64,000 nt of DNA from assembly GCF_008642275.1 (NCBI RefSeq), contig NZ_CP029189.1, forward strand, positions 2,092,001-2,156,000, read 5' to 3'. Made by a program: the position numbers and the translations under genes. This document shows positions 46,876 through 55,381 of this stretch, one piece after another. Under the pieces are notes generated by a model. That model searched no databases. It saw nothing but the letters and a program-made list of their open reading frames with translations, and was not told the DNA's origin. The stretch comes from Streptomyces venezuelae. Lineage in GTDB: Bacteria > Actinomycetota > Actinomycetes > Streptomycetales > Streptomycetaceae. Numbering within the stretch: the stretch's first letter is position 1; every line of letters begins with the position of its first letter.

Positions 46876-47475
46876 GTGTTTGGTAGCCGCTCCTCCAAGG
46901 AAGAGAAGGCCGCCGCCACCGACAAGGTGAGCGCCGACCTCTCGCAGCCCCGTGACCCGCAGGCCCCGAAGGGCCGCCCTACGCCGAAGCGTGCTGTGGC
47001 CCAGTCGCAGCGCAAGGCCGTGGTGGCCTCGACCGGCAACCGCAAGGAGGATGCCAAGCGAGCCCGTGAGCGCCGCCGCACCGAGATGGCCAAGCAGCGC
47101 GAGGCGCTGGCCAACGGCGACGAGCGCTATCTGCCGACCCGTGACAAGGGCCCCGTCCGCCGGTTCGTCCGCGACTACGTGGACTCGCGCTACTCGGTCG
47201 CCGAGATGTTCCTGCCCCTGGCGGTGGTCATCCTGGTGCTGAGCATGGTGCGCCAGCAGTCGGTCCAGAGCATCGCACTGACCCTGTGGCTCGTCGTGAT
47301 CGTCCTGATCCTGCTGGACTCCATCGGCCTGGTGTTCCGCCTGCGCAAGGCCCTGGCCACGCGCTTCCCGGACGAGCCCCGCCGTGGCGCCGTCGCCTAC
47401 GGTCTGATGCGCACCCTCCAGATGCGCCGCCTCCGCCTGCCGAAGCCGCAGGTCAAGCGCGGGGAACGGCCCTGA
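46876..47475 (+). CDS. DUF3043 membrane protein
   Basis: 199 residues. A highly basic N-terminal region (about 1-105, rich in Lys, Arg and Ala; e.g. RKEDAKRARERRRTEMAKQ) is followed by two TM helices (about 115-132 and 138-155) and a basic C-terminus ending LPKPQVKRGERP. This matches the actinobacterial DUF3043 family, function unknown. GTG 46876 is taken as the start because of the FGSRS opening; a TTG three codons earlier also fits. It overlaps the following methyltransferase by 4 nt if that gene starts with CTG. Confidence 0.85.
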   Translation: MFGSRSSKEEKAAATDKVSADLSQPRDPQAPKGRPTPKRAVAQSQRKAVVASTGNRKEDAKRARERRRTEMAKQREALANGDERYLPTRDKGPVRRFVRDYVDSRYSVAEMFLPLAVVILVLSMVRQQSVQSIALTLWLVVIVLILLDSIGLVFRLRKALATRFPDEPRRGAVAYGLMRTLQMRRLRLPKPQVKRGERP

Positions 47476-48284
47476 GCCGAGGGACGCCCGGCGCGTCGGG
47501 GGAAGGCTTCGCTGAGGGGGCACGCCTGTGGCTGGAGGGCCTGGGCGGACTGCGCAACGCGGTCCGGCAGGAACTCGTGGGCCGGCAGGTCGACGAGCAG
47601 ATCGCGCAGCGCTTCCCGGTGGGGCAGCGGCTGCGGGTTCTCGACGTGGGCATGGGCCAGGGCACGCAGGCACTGCGGCTCGCCCGTGCCGGGCACAAGG
47701 TGACGGGCCTGGAGCAGGACCCGGGCATGCTCGCCGTCGCGCGTGAGGCGCTGGCGGCGGAACCCGAGGGGATCCGCGACCGGGTCAGCCTGCTCGAAGG
47801 GGACGGGCGCGAGACCGGCGCCCATTTCCTGCCGGGCAGTTTCGACGTGGTGCTCTGCCACGGGGTGCTGATGTACGTACCCGAACCGGACGCCATGCTG
47901 GCCGGGCTCGCCCGGATGCTGGCGCCGGGCGGACTGCTGTCCCTGCTGGTGCGCAACGGCGACGCGCTCGCCATGCGACCGGGCCTGGACGGAGACTGGA
48001 AGGGCGCGCTGGCCGCGTTCGACTCCACCGACTACACGAACCGGCTGGGCCTGGACGTCCGAGCCGACCGGCTGGCCGGACTGACGGCGACCCTGTCGGG
48101 GATCGGTGCCCCGCTGCAGTCCTGGTACGGCGTGCGCGTCTTCACCGACGGCACCGAGGCCGGCGACGTGCTGCCGCCCGACGAGGAGCTGGAGCGGCTG
48201 CTGGCCGCCGAGGACCGCGCCGGACGGACCGATCCCTACCGGGGTGTGGCGGCACTGCTGCACCTGTGCGGGGTCCGGGGCTAG
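47472..48284 (+). CDS. Class I SAM-dependent methyltransferase
   Basis: 270 residues. SAM-binding motif I is LRVLDVGMGQGTQALRLA, motif II has the acidic GLEQDPGML, and motif III/IV contains FDVVLCHGVLMYVPEPDAML. The C-terminal part resembles CmoM/SmtA-type tRNA methyltransferases, but the substrate is not certain. No in-frame ATG, GTG or TTG lies near the expected start; CTG at 47472 would give a 4-nt CTGA overlap with the DUF3043 stop and fits the conserved length, so a CTG start is proposed. The first clear alternative, GTG 47577, would cut the conserved N-terminus. Confidence 0.85.
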   Translation: MSRGTPGASGEGFAEGARLWLEGLGGLRNAVRQELVGRQVDEQIAQRFPVGQRLRVLDVGMGQGTQALRLARAGHKVTGLEQDPGMLAVAREALAAEPEGIRDRVSLLEGDGRETGAHFLPGSFDVVLCHGVLMYVPEPDAMLAGLARMLAPGGLLSLLVRNGDALAMRPGLDGDWKGALAAFDSTDYTNRLGLDVRADRLAGLTATLSGIGAPLQSWYGVRVFTDGTEAGDVLPPDEELERLLAAEDRAGRTDPYRGVAALLHLCGVRG

Positions 48285-48319
48285 ACCGTCCCCGTCCGAT
48301 TCATTTCGGTGCCGTGCCG

Positions 48320-48368
48320 GACGAGAGGGGCGGGCTCGGGGTACGTCCCCGGGCCCGCCCCTCTCGTC
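48320..48368. terminator. 16-bp hairpin between convergent genes
   Basis: GACGAGAGGGGCGGGC (48320-48335) pairs with 48353-48368; the 17-nt loop contains a further CGGGG/CCCCG pairing. It lies between the methyltransferase (ends 48284) and the 70-residue protein (ends 48411). Confidence 0.8.
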
Positions 48369-48410
48369 TGCTGCTGCTCGGCCCCCGGATCCGCGGGGCC
48401 CCCGGCAGGG

Positions 48411-48623
48411 CTACGCGTCCAGGGCGGCGCGCAGGCTCATCGTGTAGAGCTCGGTCCCCGCGTCGTCGGACAGCTTCACCTGCTCGACGCCGCCTTCCAG
48501 CAGGTCCTTCCAGTACTCACCGACCCAGGACTCCGCGTCCCCCTGCGTGGTGAACTCCTCGGGTACCACCGACGGGCTCGTCTCGGTGCCGTCGGCCGTC
48601 TCGAACCGCCACGTCCACGCCAT
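48411..48623 (-). CDS. Small conserved hypothetical protein
   Basis: 70 residues beginning MAWTWRFETADGTETSPS and ending YTMSLRAALDA; acidic, no TM helix. It has alternating beta/alpha character (WRFETADG... EFTTQGDAESWVGEYWKDLL). GGAGG lies five bases before ATG 48623, a strong signal for a real gene. It is divergent from the MBL-CobU gene. No recognised function. Confidence 0.75.
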   Translation of the reverse strand: MAWTWRFETADGTETSPSVVPEEFTTQGDAESWVGEYWKDLLEGGVEQVKLSDDAGTELYTMSLRAALDA

Positions 48624-48788
48624 GTCCGCCTCCGTTGCTCGCACACTTCCTGCACAGGGGTGCCGCGCCGACCGGGCCGGGCCCGCCGTGTCCGGCCCTG
48701 ATCCGGCCCGGTCCACCCGGCACCCCCTCAGTCTGCCCGCAGAGTAACCGGGCGCGCAGCAGTCTCGGCGACGCGGGAGGATCATCCT

Positions 48789-49994
48789 GTGGAACTCACT
48801 CTGCTCGGCACCGGAACACCCGAGGGCCTGCCCCGCCCGGACTGCCCCTGCGCGGCCTGCGCCGTCTCCACCGGCTCGCGCGCCCGCGCCGCCACGGCCG
48901 TCCTCGTCGACGGGGCGCTGCTGCTGGACCTGACCCCGGGGGCGGTGCTGGCGGGCGCCCGGGCGGGACATTCGCTGGCCGGTGTGCGGCAGGTGCTGCT
49001 GACCCACCCGCACGACGGTCCCGCGGTCGAGCTGCCGCCCGGCCTGCCGGCCGCCGGGCGGGTGCCGGACGGGCGGGAACTGGCGGTGATCTCCGGGCAC
49101 CGGGTGCGGGCGGTGCCGATGGACGCCCCGGGCACGGGGTACGAGGTGACCGGCCCGGACGGCGTCCGGCTGCTCTACCTGCCGCCGGGCGGGGCCCCGG
49201 CCGGGGTAGCCGACCAGGCCGGGCGGCGCCCGTACGACATGATCCTCATGGATGTGCTGGGCCGGCCCGGGGCGCTCGCGCGGCTGCGGGCGAGCGGCGC
49301 CGCGGGCCCGGCCACGGACGTGATCGCCGTCCACCTCGACCACGACACCCCGCCGGGCCGGGAACTGGAGCGCCGGTGCGCGGCGGCGGGGGCGCGGGCG
49401 GTGCCGGACGGGACGACCGTGATCGTCGGGGAGTACCGGGCGGTGCCGGAGCTGCCGCGCCGGACGCTGGTGCTGGGCGGGGCCCGCTCCGGCAAGTCCG
49501 TGGAGGCGGAGCGACGGCTGGAGTCCTTCCCGGAGGTGGTCTACGTGGCCACCGGCGGTACCCGGGACGGCGACGCGGAATGGGCCCGCCGGGTCGGCCT
49601 GCACCGGGAGCGCCGGCCGGGGAGCTGGCGGACGGTGGAGACGTGCGACCTGGTTCCGCTGCTGGCCGCGGCCGGCCCGCCGCTGCTGATCGACTGCCTG
49701 GCGCTGTGGCTGACGGACGCGATGGACCGGGCCGGGGCGTGGGACGACGCGGTGTGGGCCGAGAGCGGGCGGCAGCGGCTCGCCGAGCGGACCGCCGAGC
49801 TGGTGGCGGCCGTACGCGCGACCCGCCGTCCCGTGGTGCTGGTCAGCAACGAGGTCGGCTCGGGCGTGGTCCCGGCGACCGCCTCGGGCCGCCGTTTCCG
49901 CGACGAGCTGGGCCGGCTGAACGCGGCCGTCGCGGGCGAGTGCGAGCACGTGCTCCTCGTCGTCGCGGGCCTGGCGGCCGTGCTGAAGGAGTAG
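48789..49994 (+). CDS. cobU: MBL-fold domain fused to CobU (adenosylcobinamide kinase/guanylyltransferase)
   Basis: 401 residues. Residues 1-220 resemble a metallo-beta-lactamase-fold (PhnP-like) protein, opening MELTLLGTGTPEG with a CPCAAC cysteine pair; the zinc motif is degenerate (LTHPHDGPAV instead of HxHxDH). Residues about 225-401 are CobU: P-loop LGGARSGKSVEAER, YVATGG and RRFRDELGRLNAAVA. CobU phosphorylates adenosylcobinamide and adds GMP, feeding CobS. The fusion occurs in Streptomyces. It is followed by cobT, 94 nt downstream. Confidence 0.88.
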   Translation: MELTLLGTGTPEGLPRPDCPCAACAVSTGSRARAATAVLVDGALLLDLTPGAVLAGARAGHSLAGVRQVLLTHPHDGPAVELPPGLPAAGRVPDGRELAVISGHRVRAVPMDAPGTGYEVTGPDGVRLLYLPPGGAPAGVADQAGRRPYDMILMDVLGRPGALARLRASGAAGPATDVIAVHLDHDTPPGRELERRCAAAGARAVPDGTTVIVGEYRAVPELPRRTLVLGGARSGKSVEAERRLESFPEVVYVATGGTRDGDAEWARRVGLHRERRPGSWRTVETCDLVPLLAAAGPPLLIDCLALWLTDAMDRAGAWDDAVWAESGRQRLAERTAELVAAVRATRRPVVLVSNEVGSGVVPATASGRRFRDELGRLNAAVAGECEHVLLVVAGLAAVLKE

Positions 49995-50075
49995 GCCGGG
50001 AGGGCGGCGGAACGGCTCGGCGGCGAGGTGTCCGACGGTGGTCGCCGAAGGCCTGAGGGAGGGCCTTACCGGCTG

Positions 50076-50081
50076 TACTCT
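50076..50081 (+). promoter_or_regulatory. -10 box giving a probable leaderless cobT mRNA
   Basis: TACTCT ends seven bases before ATG 50089, and no Shine-Dalgarno sequence precedes the ATG. Transcription would start at or next to the A of ATG. A -35 element is not evident. Confidence 0.4.
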
Positions 50082-50088
50082 CTGGCAG

Positions 50089-51153
50089 ATGAGCACGCTG
50101 AATCTCGACGACTTCTCCGATCTGATCGAGCGCCCCGATGGGGGCGTCCGGCGTGACGCCGAGGAACGCCGTGAGCGCCTCGCCGTCCCGCCCGGCGCGC
50201 TGGGCCGGCTCGACGAGCTCGCCGAGTGGCTCGCCGCCGCGCAAGGGCGGGTTCCGGTCAGACCGATCGAGCGCCCGCGCGTGGTGCTGTTCGCCGCCGA
50301 CCACGGCATCGCCGCCGAGGGCGTCTCCGCCCGGGCCGCGTCCACCGGCCACGAACTGGTGCGGTCCGTCCTCGAAGGGGCCAGCCCCGTGGCCGTCCTG
50401 GCCGCCCGGTTCGGCGCCACCATACGGATCGTCGACGCCGGGCTCGACTGCGATCCCGAGCTGCTCCCGGCCGACGTGACCGGGCACCGCGTCCGGCGGG
50501 GCAGCGGCCGGATCGACGTGGAGGACGCGCTGACGGCCGAGGAGGCCGAGGCCGCGGTGCGGCTCGGGATGCGGATCGCCGACGAGGAGGCCGACTCCGG
50601 AACGGATCTGGTCGTCCTCGGTGACCTGAGCGTGGGCGGGACCACCGTCGCCGCGACCCTGGTCGCCGCCCTGTGCGGAACCGACGCCTCGGTGGTCACC
50701 GGCCGCGGCGGCCTGCCCATCGACGACCTGGCCTGGATGCGCAAGTGCGCGGCGATCCGCGACGCGTTGCGCCGGGCCCGCCCGGTCCTGGGCGACCAGG
50801 TGGCGCTGCTGGCCGCGGTCGGCGGTGCGGACGTGGCCGCCATCACCGGATTCCTCCTCCAGTGCGCGGTGCGCCGTACTCCCGTCATCCTTGACGGTGT
50901 CGTTTCGGCCGCGTGCGGGCTGGTGGCCCAGCGGGCCGCGTTCCGGGCTCCGGACTGGTGGCTGGCCGGACAGGCCAGTGGCGAACCGGGCCAGGCGAAG
51001 GCACTTGACCGAATGGCGCTCAACCCCGTGCTCGACCACGGCGTCACAGTAGGTGAAGGTACCGGGGCACTGCTGGCCCTCCCCCTCGTCCAGGCGGCCG
51101 CCGCTCTCGCGGCGGAACTCCCGGAGCGGGCGGTGGAGGAGCCGACGGAATGA
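50089..51153 (+). CDS. cobT: Nicotinate-nucleotide--dimethylbenzimidazole phosphoribosyltransferase
   Basis: 354 residues. It makes alpha-ribazole-5'-phosphate, which with the CobU and CobS products completes cobalamin's lower loop. Recognisable segments are PPGALGRLDELAEWLA, VVLFAADHGIAAEGVSA, LGDLSVGGTTVAATL and PVILDGVVSAACGLVA. The ATG at 50089 has no RBS but a -10-like TACTCT just upstream, suggesting a leaderless start. Upstream in-frame GTG (50038) is unlikely. Confidence 0.92.
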   Translation: MSTLNLDDFSDLIERPDGGVRRDAEERRERLAVPPGALGRLDELAEWLAAAQGRVPVRPIERPRVVLFAADHGIAAEGVSARAASTGHELVRSVLEGASPVAVLAARFGATIRIVDAGLDCDPELLPADVTGHRVRRGSGRIDVEDALTAEEAEAAVRLGMRIADEEADSGTDLVVLGDLSVGGTTVAATLVAALCGTDASVVTGRGGLPIDDLAWMRKCAAIRDALRRARPVLGDQVALLAAVGGADVAAITGFLLQCAVRRTPVILDGVVSAACGLVAQRAAFRAPDWWLAGQASGEPGQAKALDRMALNPVLDHGVTVGEGTGALLALPLVQAAAALAAELPERAVEEPTE

Positions 51154-51251
51154 GCCGCCGGGGCCCCCGGTCCTGACCAGGCCGTGGCCCCCGACAGCAC
51201 CATCACGGACAGCTGCGCCCCATATGATCGCTTTTTATGGGAGAGGTCCGT

Positions 51252-53114
51252 TTGACCAGCGCAGAGACCGACCGCACCGCCGTTCCGGCGAACGGTCCGT
51301 CAGCCGGCAGGAAAGGGACCGGCGGCGACCCCGCCGGCAAGGCGGCGGGGGACGCCCGGGAGACCGGCCGGGAGACCGGCCGGGGCAGCGCCCGTTCACG
51401 GCGCGGCGCCGCCTTCGCGGTGTGGTACCTGCGGACCGTCACCTTCGTCAACTTCCTCGGCGCGGTGTGGGTTTCGCTCGGGCAGGACCTCAGGCGCCAC
51501 AGCATCGAGGACTTCTACACCCCGTACATGCTCACCGCGGGCTTCGCCTCCGGGCTGTTCACGCTGCTCCTCGCCGTGACCCTCGGCCGCCGCAAGCGGG
51601 CCTCCTGGATCCTGAACCTGGTCCTCAGCGGCCTCCTGGCCCTGCTGCTCGCCTACGCGCTCTCCACGCACGAGGAGATCCGCGAGCACGCGCAGAACTG
51701 GGTCTCCCTGGTCCTGACCGCCGCCTTCACGGGCGCCCTGCTGCTGAGCCGCCACGAGTTCTACGCCAAGGGCGACCGCTCCAACCCGACGCTCGCCAGC
51801 GCCGTCGCCGCCGTCGGCCTGCTCCTCACCTCGCTGGTCGCTGCCCTGCTCGTCGGCGCCACCAACACCTCCCCGCTCAGCGCCGAGTCCTCCTTCCCGC
51901 AGCGCTGGTGGTACGGCGTGATGCGGCTGATCACCCTGACGCCCGGCGAGCGGGCCTCCGAGGTGATCACCACGCCCGGCTGGGTGGACGTGGTGATCAA
52001 CGTCATGTCGATGCTGCTGCTGCTCGCCGTCCTGTTCGCCGCCTTCCGCTCGCGCCGCGCCGTCGACCCGATCAGCGAGGCGGACGAGGAGCGGCTGCGG
52101 GCGCTGCTGGCCCGGCAGGGCGACCGCGACTCGCTCGGCTACTTCGCGCTGCGCCGCGAGAAGTCCGTCATCTGGTCCCCCACCGGCAAGGCCGCCGTCA
52201 CCTACCGCGTCGTCGGCGGGGTCTCCCTGGCCTCCGGCGACCCGATCGGCGACCCCGAGGCCTGGCCGGGCGCCATCGATCCGTGGCTGGCCGAGGCCCG
52301 CGAGCACGGCTGGGTGCCGGCCGTGATGGGGGCGAGCGAGGAGGCCGGGCAGATCTACGCCCGGCACGGCCTGGACGCCCTCGAACTCGGCGACGAGGCG
52401 ATCGTCGAGACCGCCGAGTTCACCCTGGAGGGCCGCGCCATGCGGACCGTCCGGCAGGCCTTCAACCGCGTCAAGCGGGCCGGGTACACCGTCCGCATCC
52501 GCCGCCACGACGACATCCCGGCCGGGGAGATGGCCGAGCTGGTGCGCCGCGCCGACGACTGGCGCGACGGCGCCACCGAGCGCGGCTTCTCCATGGCACT
52601 GGGCCGGCTGGGTGATCCCGCCGACGGCCAGTGCGTGATGCTGGAGTGCACCGACGGCAACGGCGAGCTGCGGGCCCTGCTGTCCTTCGTACCGTGGGGG
52701 CCCAAGGGTCTGTCGCTGGACCTGATGCGCCGGGACCGGGACTCCGAGAACGGCCTGATGGAGTTCATGGTCATCGAACTCCTCGAACGCTCCAAGGAGA
52801 TCGGGGTCACCCAGGTCTCCCTCAACTTCGCGATGTTCCGGTCCGTCTTCGAGCGCGGGTCCCGGCTCGGCGCCGGTCCGGTGCTGCGGATGTGGCGCTC
52901 GCTGCTCAGCTTCTTCTCCCGCTGGTGGCAGATCGAGTCCCTCTACCGGGCCAACGCCAAATACCGGCCGATCTGGGAACCGCGGTTCATGCTCTTCGAG
53001 AAGAGTTCGGACCTGCTGCGGATCGGTGTCGCGGCCGGCCGGGCCGAGGGCTTCCTGGAGGCCCCCGGCCTTCCGAAGTGGCTGCACCGCAGACACCTGG
53101 AGACCCGCCGTTGA
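51252..53114 (+). CDS. MprF-like phosphatidylglycerol lysyltransferase-domain protein
   Basis: About 620 residues. N-terminal region of about 60 polar residues, then six to seven TM helices (about 70-270), then a DUF2156 aminoacyltransferase (GNAT-like) domain covering about 290-600: SLASGDPIGDPEAW, FNRVKRAGYTVRIR and GLMEFMVIELLERSKE. MprF proteins transfer amino acids from tRNA to phosphatidylglycerol, altering surface charge. TTG 51252 has GGGAGAGG upstream and is preferred over ATG 51237; a TATGAT -10 box at 51223-51228 leaves only a very short leader. It is coupled to the next gene by a 4-nt overlap. Confidence 0.85.
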   Translation: MTSAETDRTAVPANGPSAGRKGTGGDPAGKAAGDARETGRETGRGSARSRRGAAFAVWYLRTVTFVNFLGAVWVSLGQDLRRHSIEDFYTPYMLTAGFASGLFTLLLAVTLGRRKRASWILNLVLSGLLALLLAYALSTHEEIREHAQNWVSLVLTAAFTGALLLSRHEFYAKGDRSNPTLASAVAAVGLLLTSLVAALLVGATNTSPLSAESSFPQRWWYGVMRLITLTPGERASEVITTPGWVDVVINVMSMLLLLAVLFAAFRSRRAVDPISEADEERLRALLARQGDRDSLGYFALRREKSVIWSPTGKAAVTYRVVGGVSLASGDPIGDPEAWPGAIDPWLAEAREHGWVPAVMGASEEAGQIYARHGLDALELGDEAIVETAEFTLEGRAMRTVRQAFNRVKRAGYTVRIRRHDDIPAGEMAELVRRADDWRDGATERGFSMALGRLGDPADGQCVMLECTDGNGELRALLSFVPWGPKGLSLDLMRRDRDSENGLMEFMVIELLERSKEIGVTQVSLNFAMFRSVFERGSRLGAGPVLRMWRSLLSFFSRWWQIESLYRANAKYRPIWEPRFMLFEKSSDLLRIGVAAGRAEGFLEAPGLPKWLHRRHLETRR

Positions 53115-53812
53115 CAGCGTGGAACACCTCCTCATTCCGGCGGTTCGCCCGCCGTGAGTGGGGACCCATGTTCTGGACCGTCCGGGACGCGCTCGTCCGC
53201 GACAGGTGGCGGGCGATCCCGATGACCCTCGGCGCGGTCTGTCTGACCTCGGTCTTCCAGATCGTGCAGAACACCTCGTGGGGGTTCCAGCCGGTCCAGG
53301 ACCTCGGCTCGGTCAAAGCCGCCGACCCGCTCGGGCTGGCCCTCGTGCGCACCCCGCTGTCGCTGTTCGTCCCCGCCCTGGACCTGCCGGTGTGGGGGGC
53401 GCTGGCACAGATCCTGCTGGTCTTCGGAATCGCCGAGATCTGCATCGGCTGGTGGCGCACCCTGCTGATCGGCTACGTCGCCACCCTCGCCGGGACCACG
53501 TACGCGCGGATCGGGCTCTCCCTCGGGCCGGACCACCCCCTCGGCCTGCCGGTGTCCGACCGGATCGTCAACGACACCGGGCCGTCGGCGGCGGTGGTGG
53601 GGCTGGCCATCTACCTCTGCTGGCGCTACCGGGCCTACCTGACGGGCGCCGTGGTGATCCTGGCGATGATCGGCGAGGTGCTGGTCAAGGACAACCTGGC
53701 GGGCAAGGAGCACCTGGCGGCCATCACCGCCGTCATGGCGGTGTGCGTGGTGCGGGCGCGCTGGGGTCCGGTGCGGTCCCGTGTTCCGCTGGGGCCGCAC
53801 CCTCCGCCGTAG
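53111..53812 (+). CDS. Polytopic membrane protein (rhomboid-like) coupled to MprF-like gene
   Basis: 233 residues with five to six TM helices, in the arrangement of rhomboid-like proteins, but no catalytic GxSG is visible, so likely inactive as a protease. The N-terminus is basic (FRRFARREWGPMFW). TTG 53111 overlaps the stop of the MprF-like gene (TTGA) and has GGAG eight bases upstream. Probably a partner in lipid or cell-surface modification; inference from context. Confidence 0.7.
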   Translation: MTAWNTSSFRRFARREWGPMFWTVRDALVRDRWRAIPMTLGAVCLTSVFQIVQNTSWGFQPVQDLGSVKAADPLGLALVRTPLSLFVPALDLPVWGALAQILLVFGIAEICIGWWRTLLIGYVATLAGTTYARIGLSLGPDHPLGLPVSDRIVNDTGPSAAVVGLAIYLCWRYRAYLTGAVVILAMIGEVLVKDNLAGKEHLAAITAVMAVCVVRARWGPVRSRVPLGPHPPP

Positions 53813-53846
53813 GGGGCACCGGCGGACGAGGCCGTACCGTATCCGG

Positions 53847-55067
53847 GTGACGACAGACCTCGGGCGGTTCGCCCCCACCCGGCAGTGGATGCGGGCCCAT
53901 CCACTCGCCACCGATGCCGTGCTGGCGTTCGGGGCGTTCGTCGCCATGGTCCTCGGCTCCTTCGCCGATCCGCACGGGCCGCACGGACCCACCTTCGGGA
54001 CGCGCACCCCGGAGCCGTTCTCGCTGCTGCTGATGCTGCTCGGCGCGGCCGCCCTGGTGTTCCGGCGCCGACAGCCGCGCGCCGTGCTCGCCGTGACCTG
54101 CGGGCTGTCCCTGCTGGAGCTGACGACCGGGGAGCCGCGGGCACCCGTCGCCATGTGCACGGTGATCGCCCTGTACACGGTGGCCTCCCGCACCGACCGG
54201 CCGACGACCTGGCGGATCGGGCTGCTCACCATGGCGGGGCTGACGGGCGTGGCCATGCTCGCCGGGCCGCTGCCCTGGTACGCCCAGGAGAACATCGGGA
54301 TCTTCGCCTGGACCGGGATGGCCGCCGCCGCCGGGGACGCCGTGCGCAGCCGGCGGGCCTTCGTCGACGCCATCCGGGAACGGGCCGAGCGCGCCGAGCG
54401 GACCCGGGACGAGGAGGCCAGGCGGCGGGTCGCCGAGGAGCGGCTGCGGATCGCCCGGGACCTGCACGACGTGGTGGCGCATCACATCGCCCTGGTCAAC
54501 GTGCAGGCGGGAGTGGCGGCGCACGTCATGGACAAGCGCCCGGACCAGGCCAAGGAGGCGCTGGCGCACGTACGGGACGCCAGCCGGTCGGCGCTGAACG
54601 AACTGCGGGCCACGGTCGGGCTGCTGCGGCAGTCCGGCGACCCGGAGGCACCGACGGAGCCTGCGCCGGGGCTCGCCGTCCTGGACGAGCTGGTGGACAC
54701 CTTCCGGCACGCCGGGCTGCCGGTGGATGTGGTCGTCCAGCTGGACGGGACGGGCGGGCCGCTGCCGGCGGCGGTGGACCTGGCGGCGTACCGGGTGATC
54801 CAGGAGGCGCTGACGAACGTCCGCAAGCACGCGGGCCCGGGGGCGAAGGCCGAGGTCAGTGTGGTCGGGGTCGGGCCGTCGGTGGAGGTGACGGTCCTCG
54901 ACGACGGCGGTGTGGCGGCCGACGCGGCCCCGGAGCCGGTCGATCCGGGCGGCGGCCACGGCCTCCTCGGCATGCGTGAGCGCACCGGCGCCCTGGGCGG
55001 CTCCTGCTTCGCGGGCCCCCGCTTCGGCGGCGGCTACCGCGTCCACGCCATCCTCCCCCGGGGGTAG
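53847..55067 (+). CDS. Orphan sensor histidine kinase (NarL/DesK type)
   Basis: 406 residues. Four to five TM helices (about 20-170), a short coiled coil (RAERAERTRDEEARRR), HisKA_3 with the phospho-His in RIARDLHDVVAHHIALV, and an ATPase domain with N-box QEALTNVRKHA and G-box GHGLLGMRERTGALG. GTG 53847 is six bases after TACCGT, a -10-like box, so the mRNA may be leaderless. No response regulator is adjacent; downstream is a repeat block. Stimulus unknown. Confidence 0.88.
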   Translation: MTTDLGRFAPTRQWMRAHPLATDAVLAFGAFVAMVLGSFADPHGPHGPTFGTRTPEPFSLLLMLLGAAALVFRRRQPRAVLAVTCGLSLLELTTGEPRAPVAMCTVIALYTVASRTDRPTTWRIGLLTMAGLTGVAMLAGPLPWYAQENIGIFAWTGMAAAAGDAVRSRRAFVDAIRERAERAERTRDEEARRRVAEERLRIARDLHDVVAHHIALVNVQAGVAAHVMDKRPDQAKEALAHVRDASRSALNELRATVGLLRQSGDPEAPTEPAPGLAVLDELVDTFRHAGLPVDVVVQLDGTGGPLPAAVDLAAYRVIQEALTNVRKHAGPGAKAEVSVVGVGPSVEVTVLDDGGVAADAAPEPVDPGGGHGLLGMRERTGALGGSCFAGPRFGGGYRVHAILPRG

Positions 55068-55087
55068 CGGCCCTTTCCGCCCCGGCA

Positions 55088-55273
55088 CCACCAGCCCGGG
55101 TCCGGCCACCCCCGCCTCGGCCCGACACCTCCAACCTGGGTCCAGCAACCCCCGCCTCGGTCCGGCACATCCAGCCCGGGTCCGGCCACCCCCTCCTCCG
55201 TCCGACACATCCAGCCCGGGTCCGGCCACCCACGCCTCCGTCCGGCACATCCAGCCCAGGTCCGGCAAAACCA
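55088..55273. repeat. 40-bp tandem repeat, about 4.6 copies
   Basis: The marker AGCCCGGG (with variants) occurs at 55093, 55133, 55173, 55213 and 55253, exactly 40 nt apart. Consensus begins CATCCAGCCCGGGTCCGGCC. Units differ by a few substitutions and show no insertions. Confidence 0.9.
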
Positions 55274-55381
55274 GCCTCGCCGGCGTTTGAGGCGCGGGTC
55301 CGGGCGGAGCCCGGTGCCCGGCGGAGCCGGGTTCCCTGGGGCTCCGCCCCAGACCCCGCGCCTCAAACGCCGGCGAGGCTG
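55274..55381. repeat. Palindromic intergenic repeat, copy 5 (inverted copy of 34489-34570)
   Basis: The 27-nt arm starting CAGCCTCGCCGGCGTTTGAG at 55273 is exactly inverted at about 55356-55382. Inner part 55299-55380 is identical to the reverse complement of 34489-34570. Confidence 0.85.

Noticed and set aside
48624..48788. Cobalamin riboswitch in front of the CobU fusion or cobS/cobT
   Set aside because: The conserved B12-box GCCACTG-type sequence and flanking helices were not found upstream of any of the three cobalamin genes.
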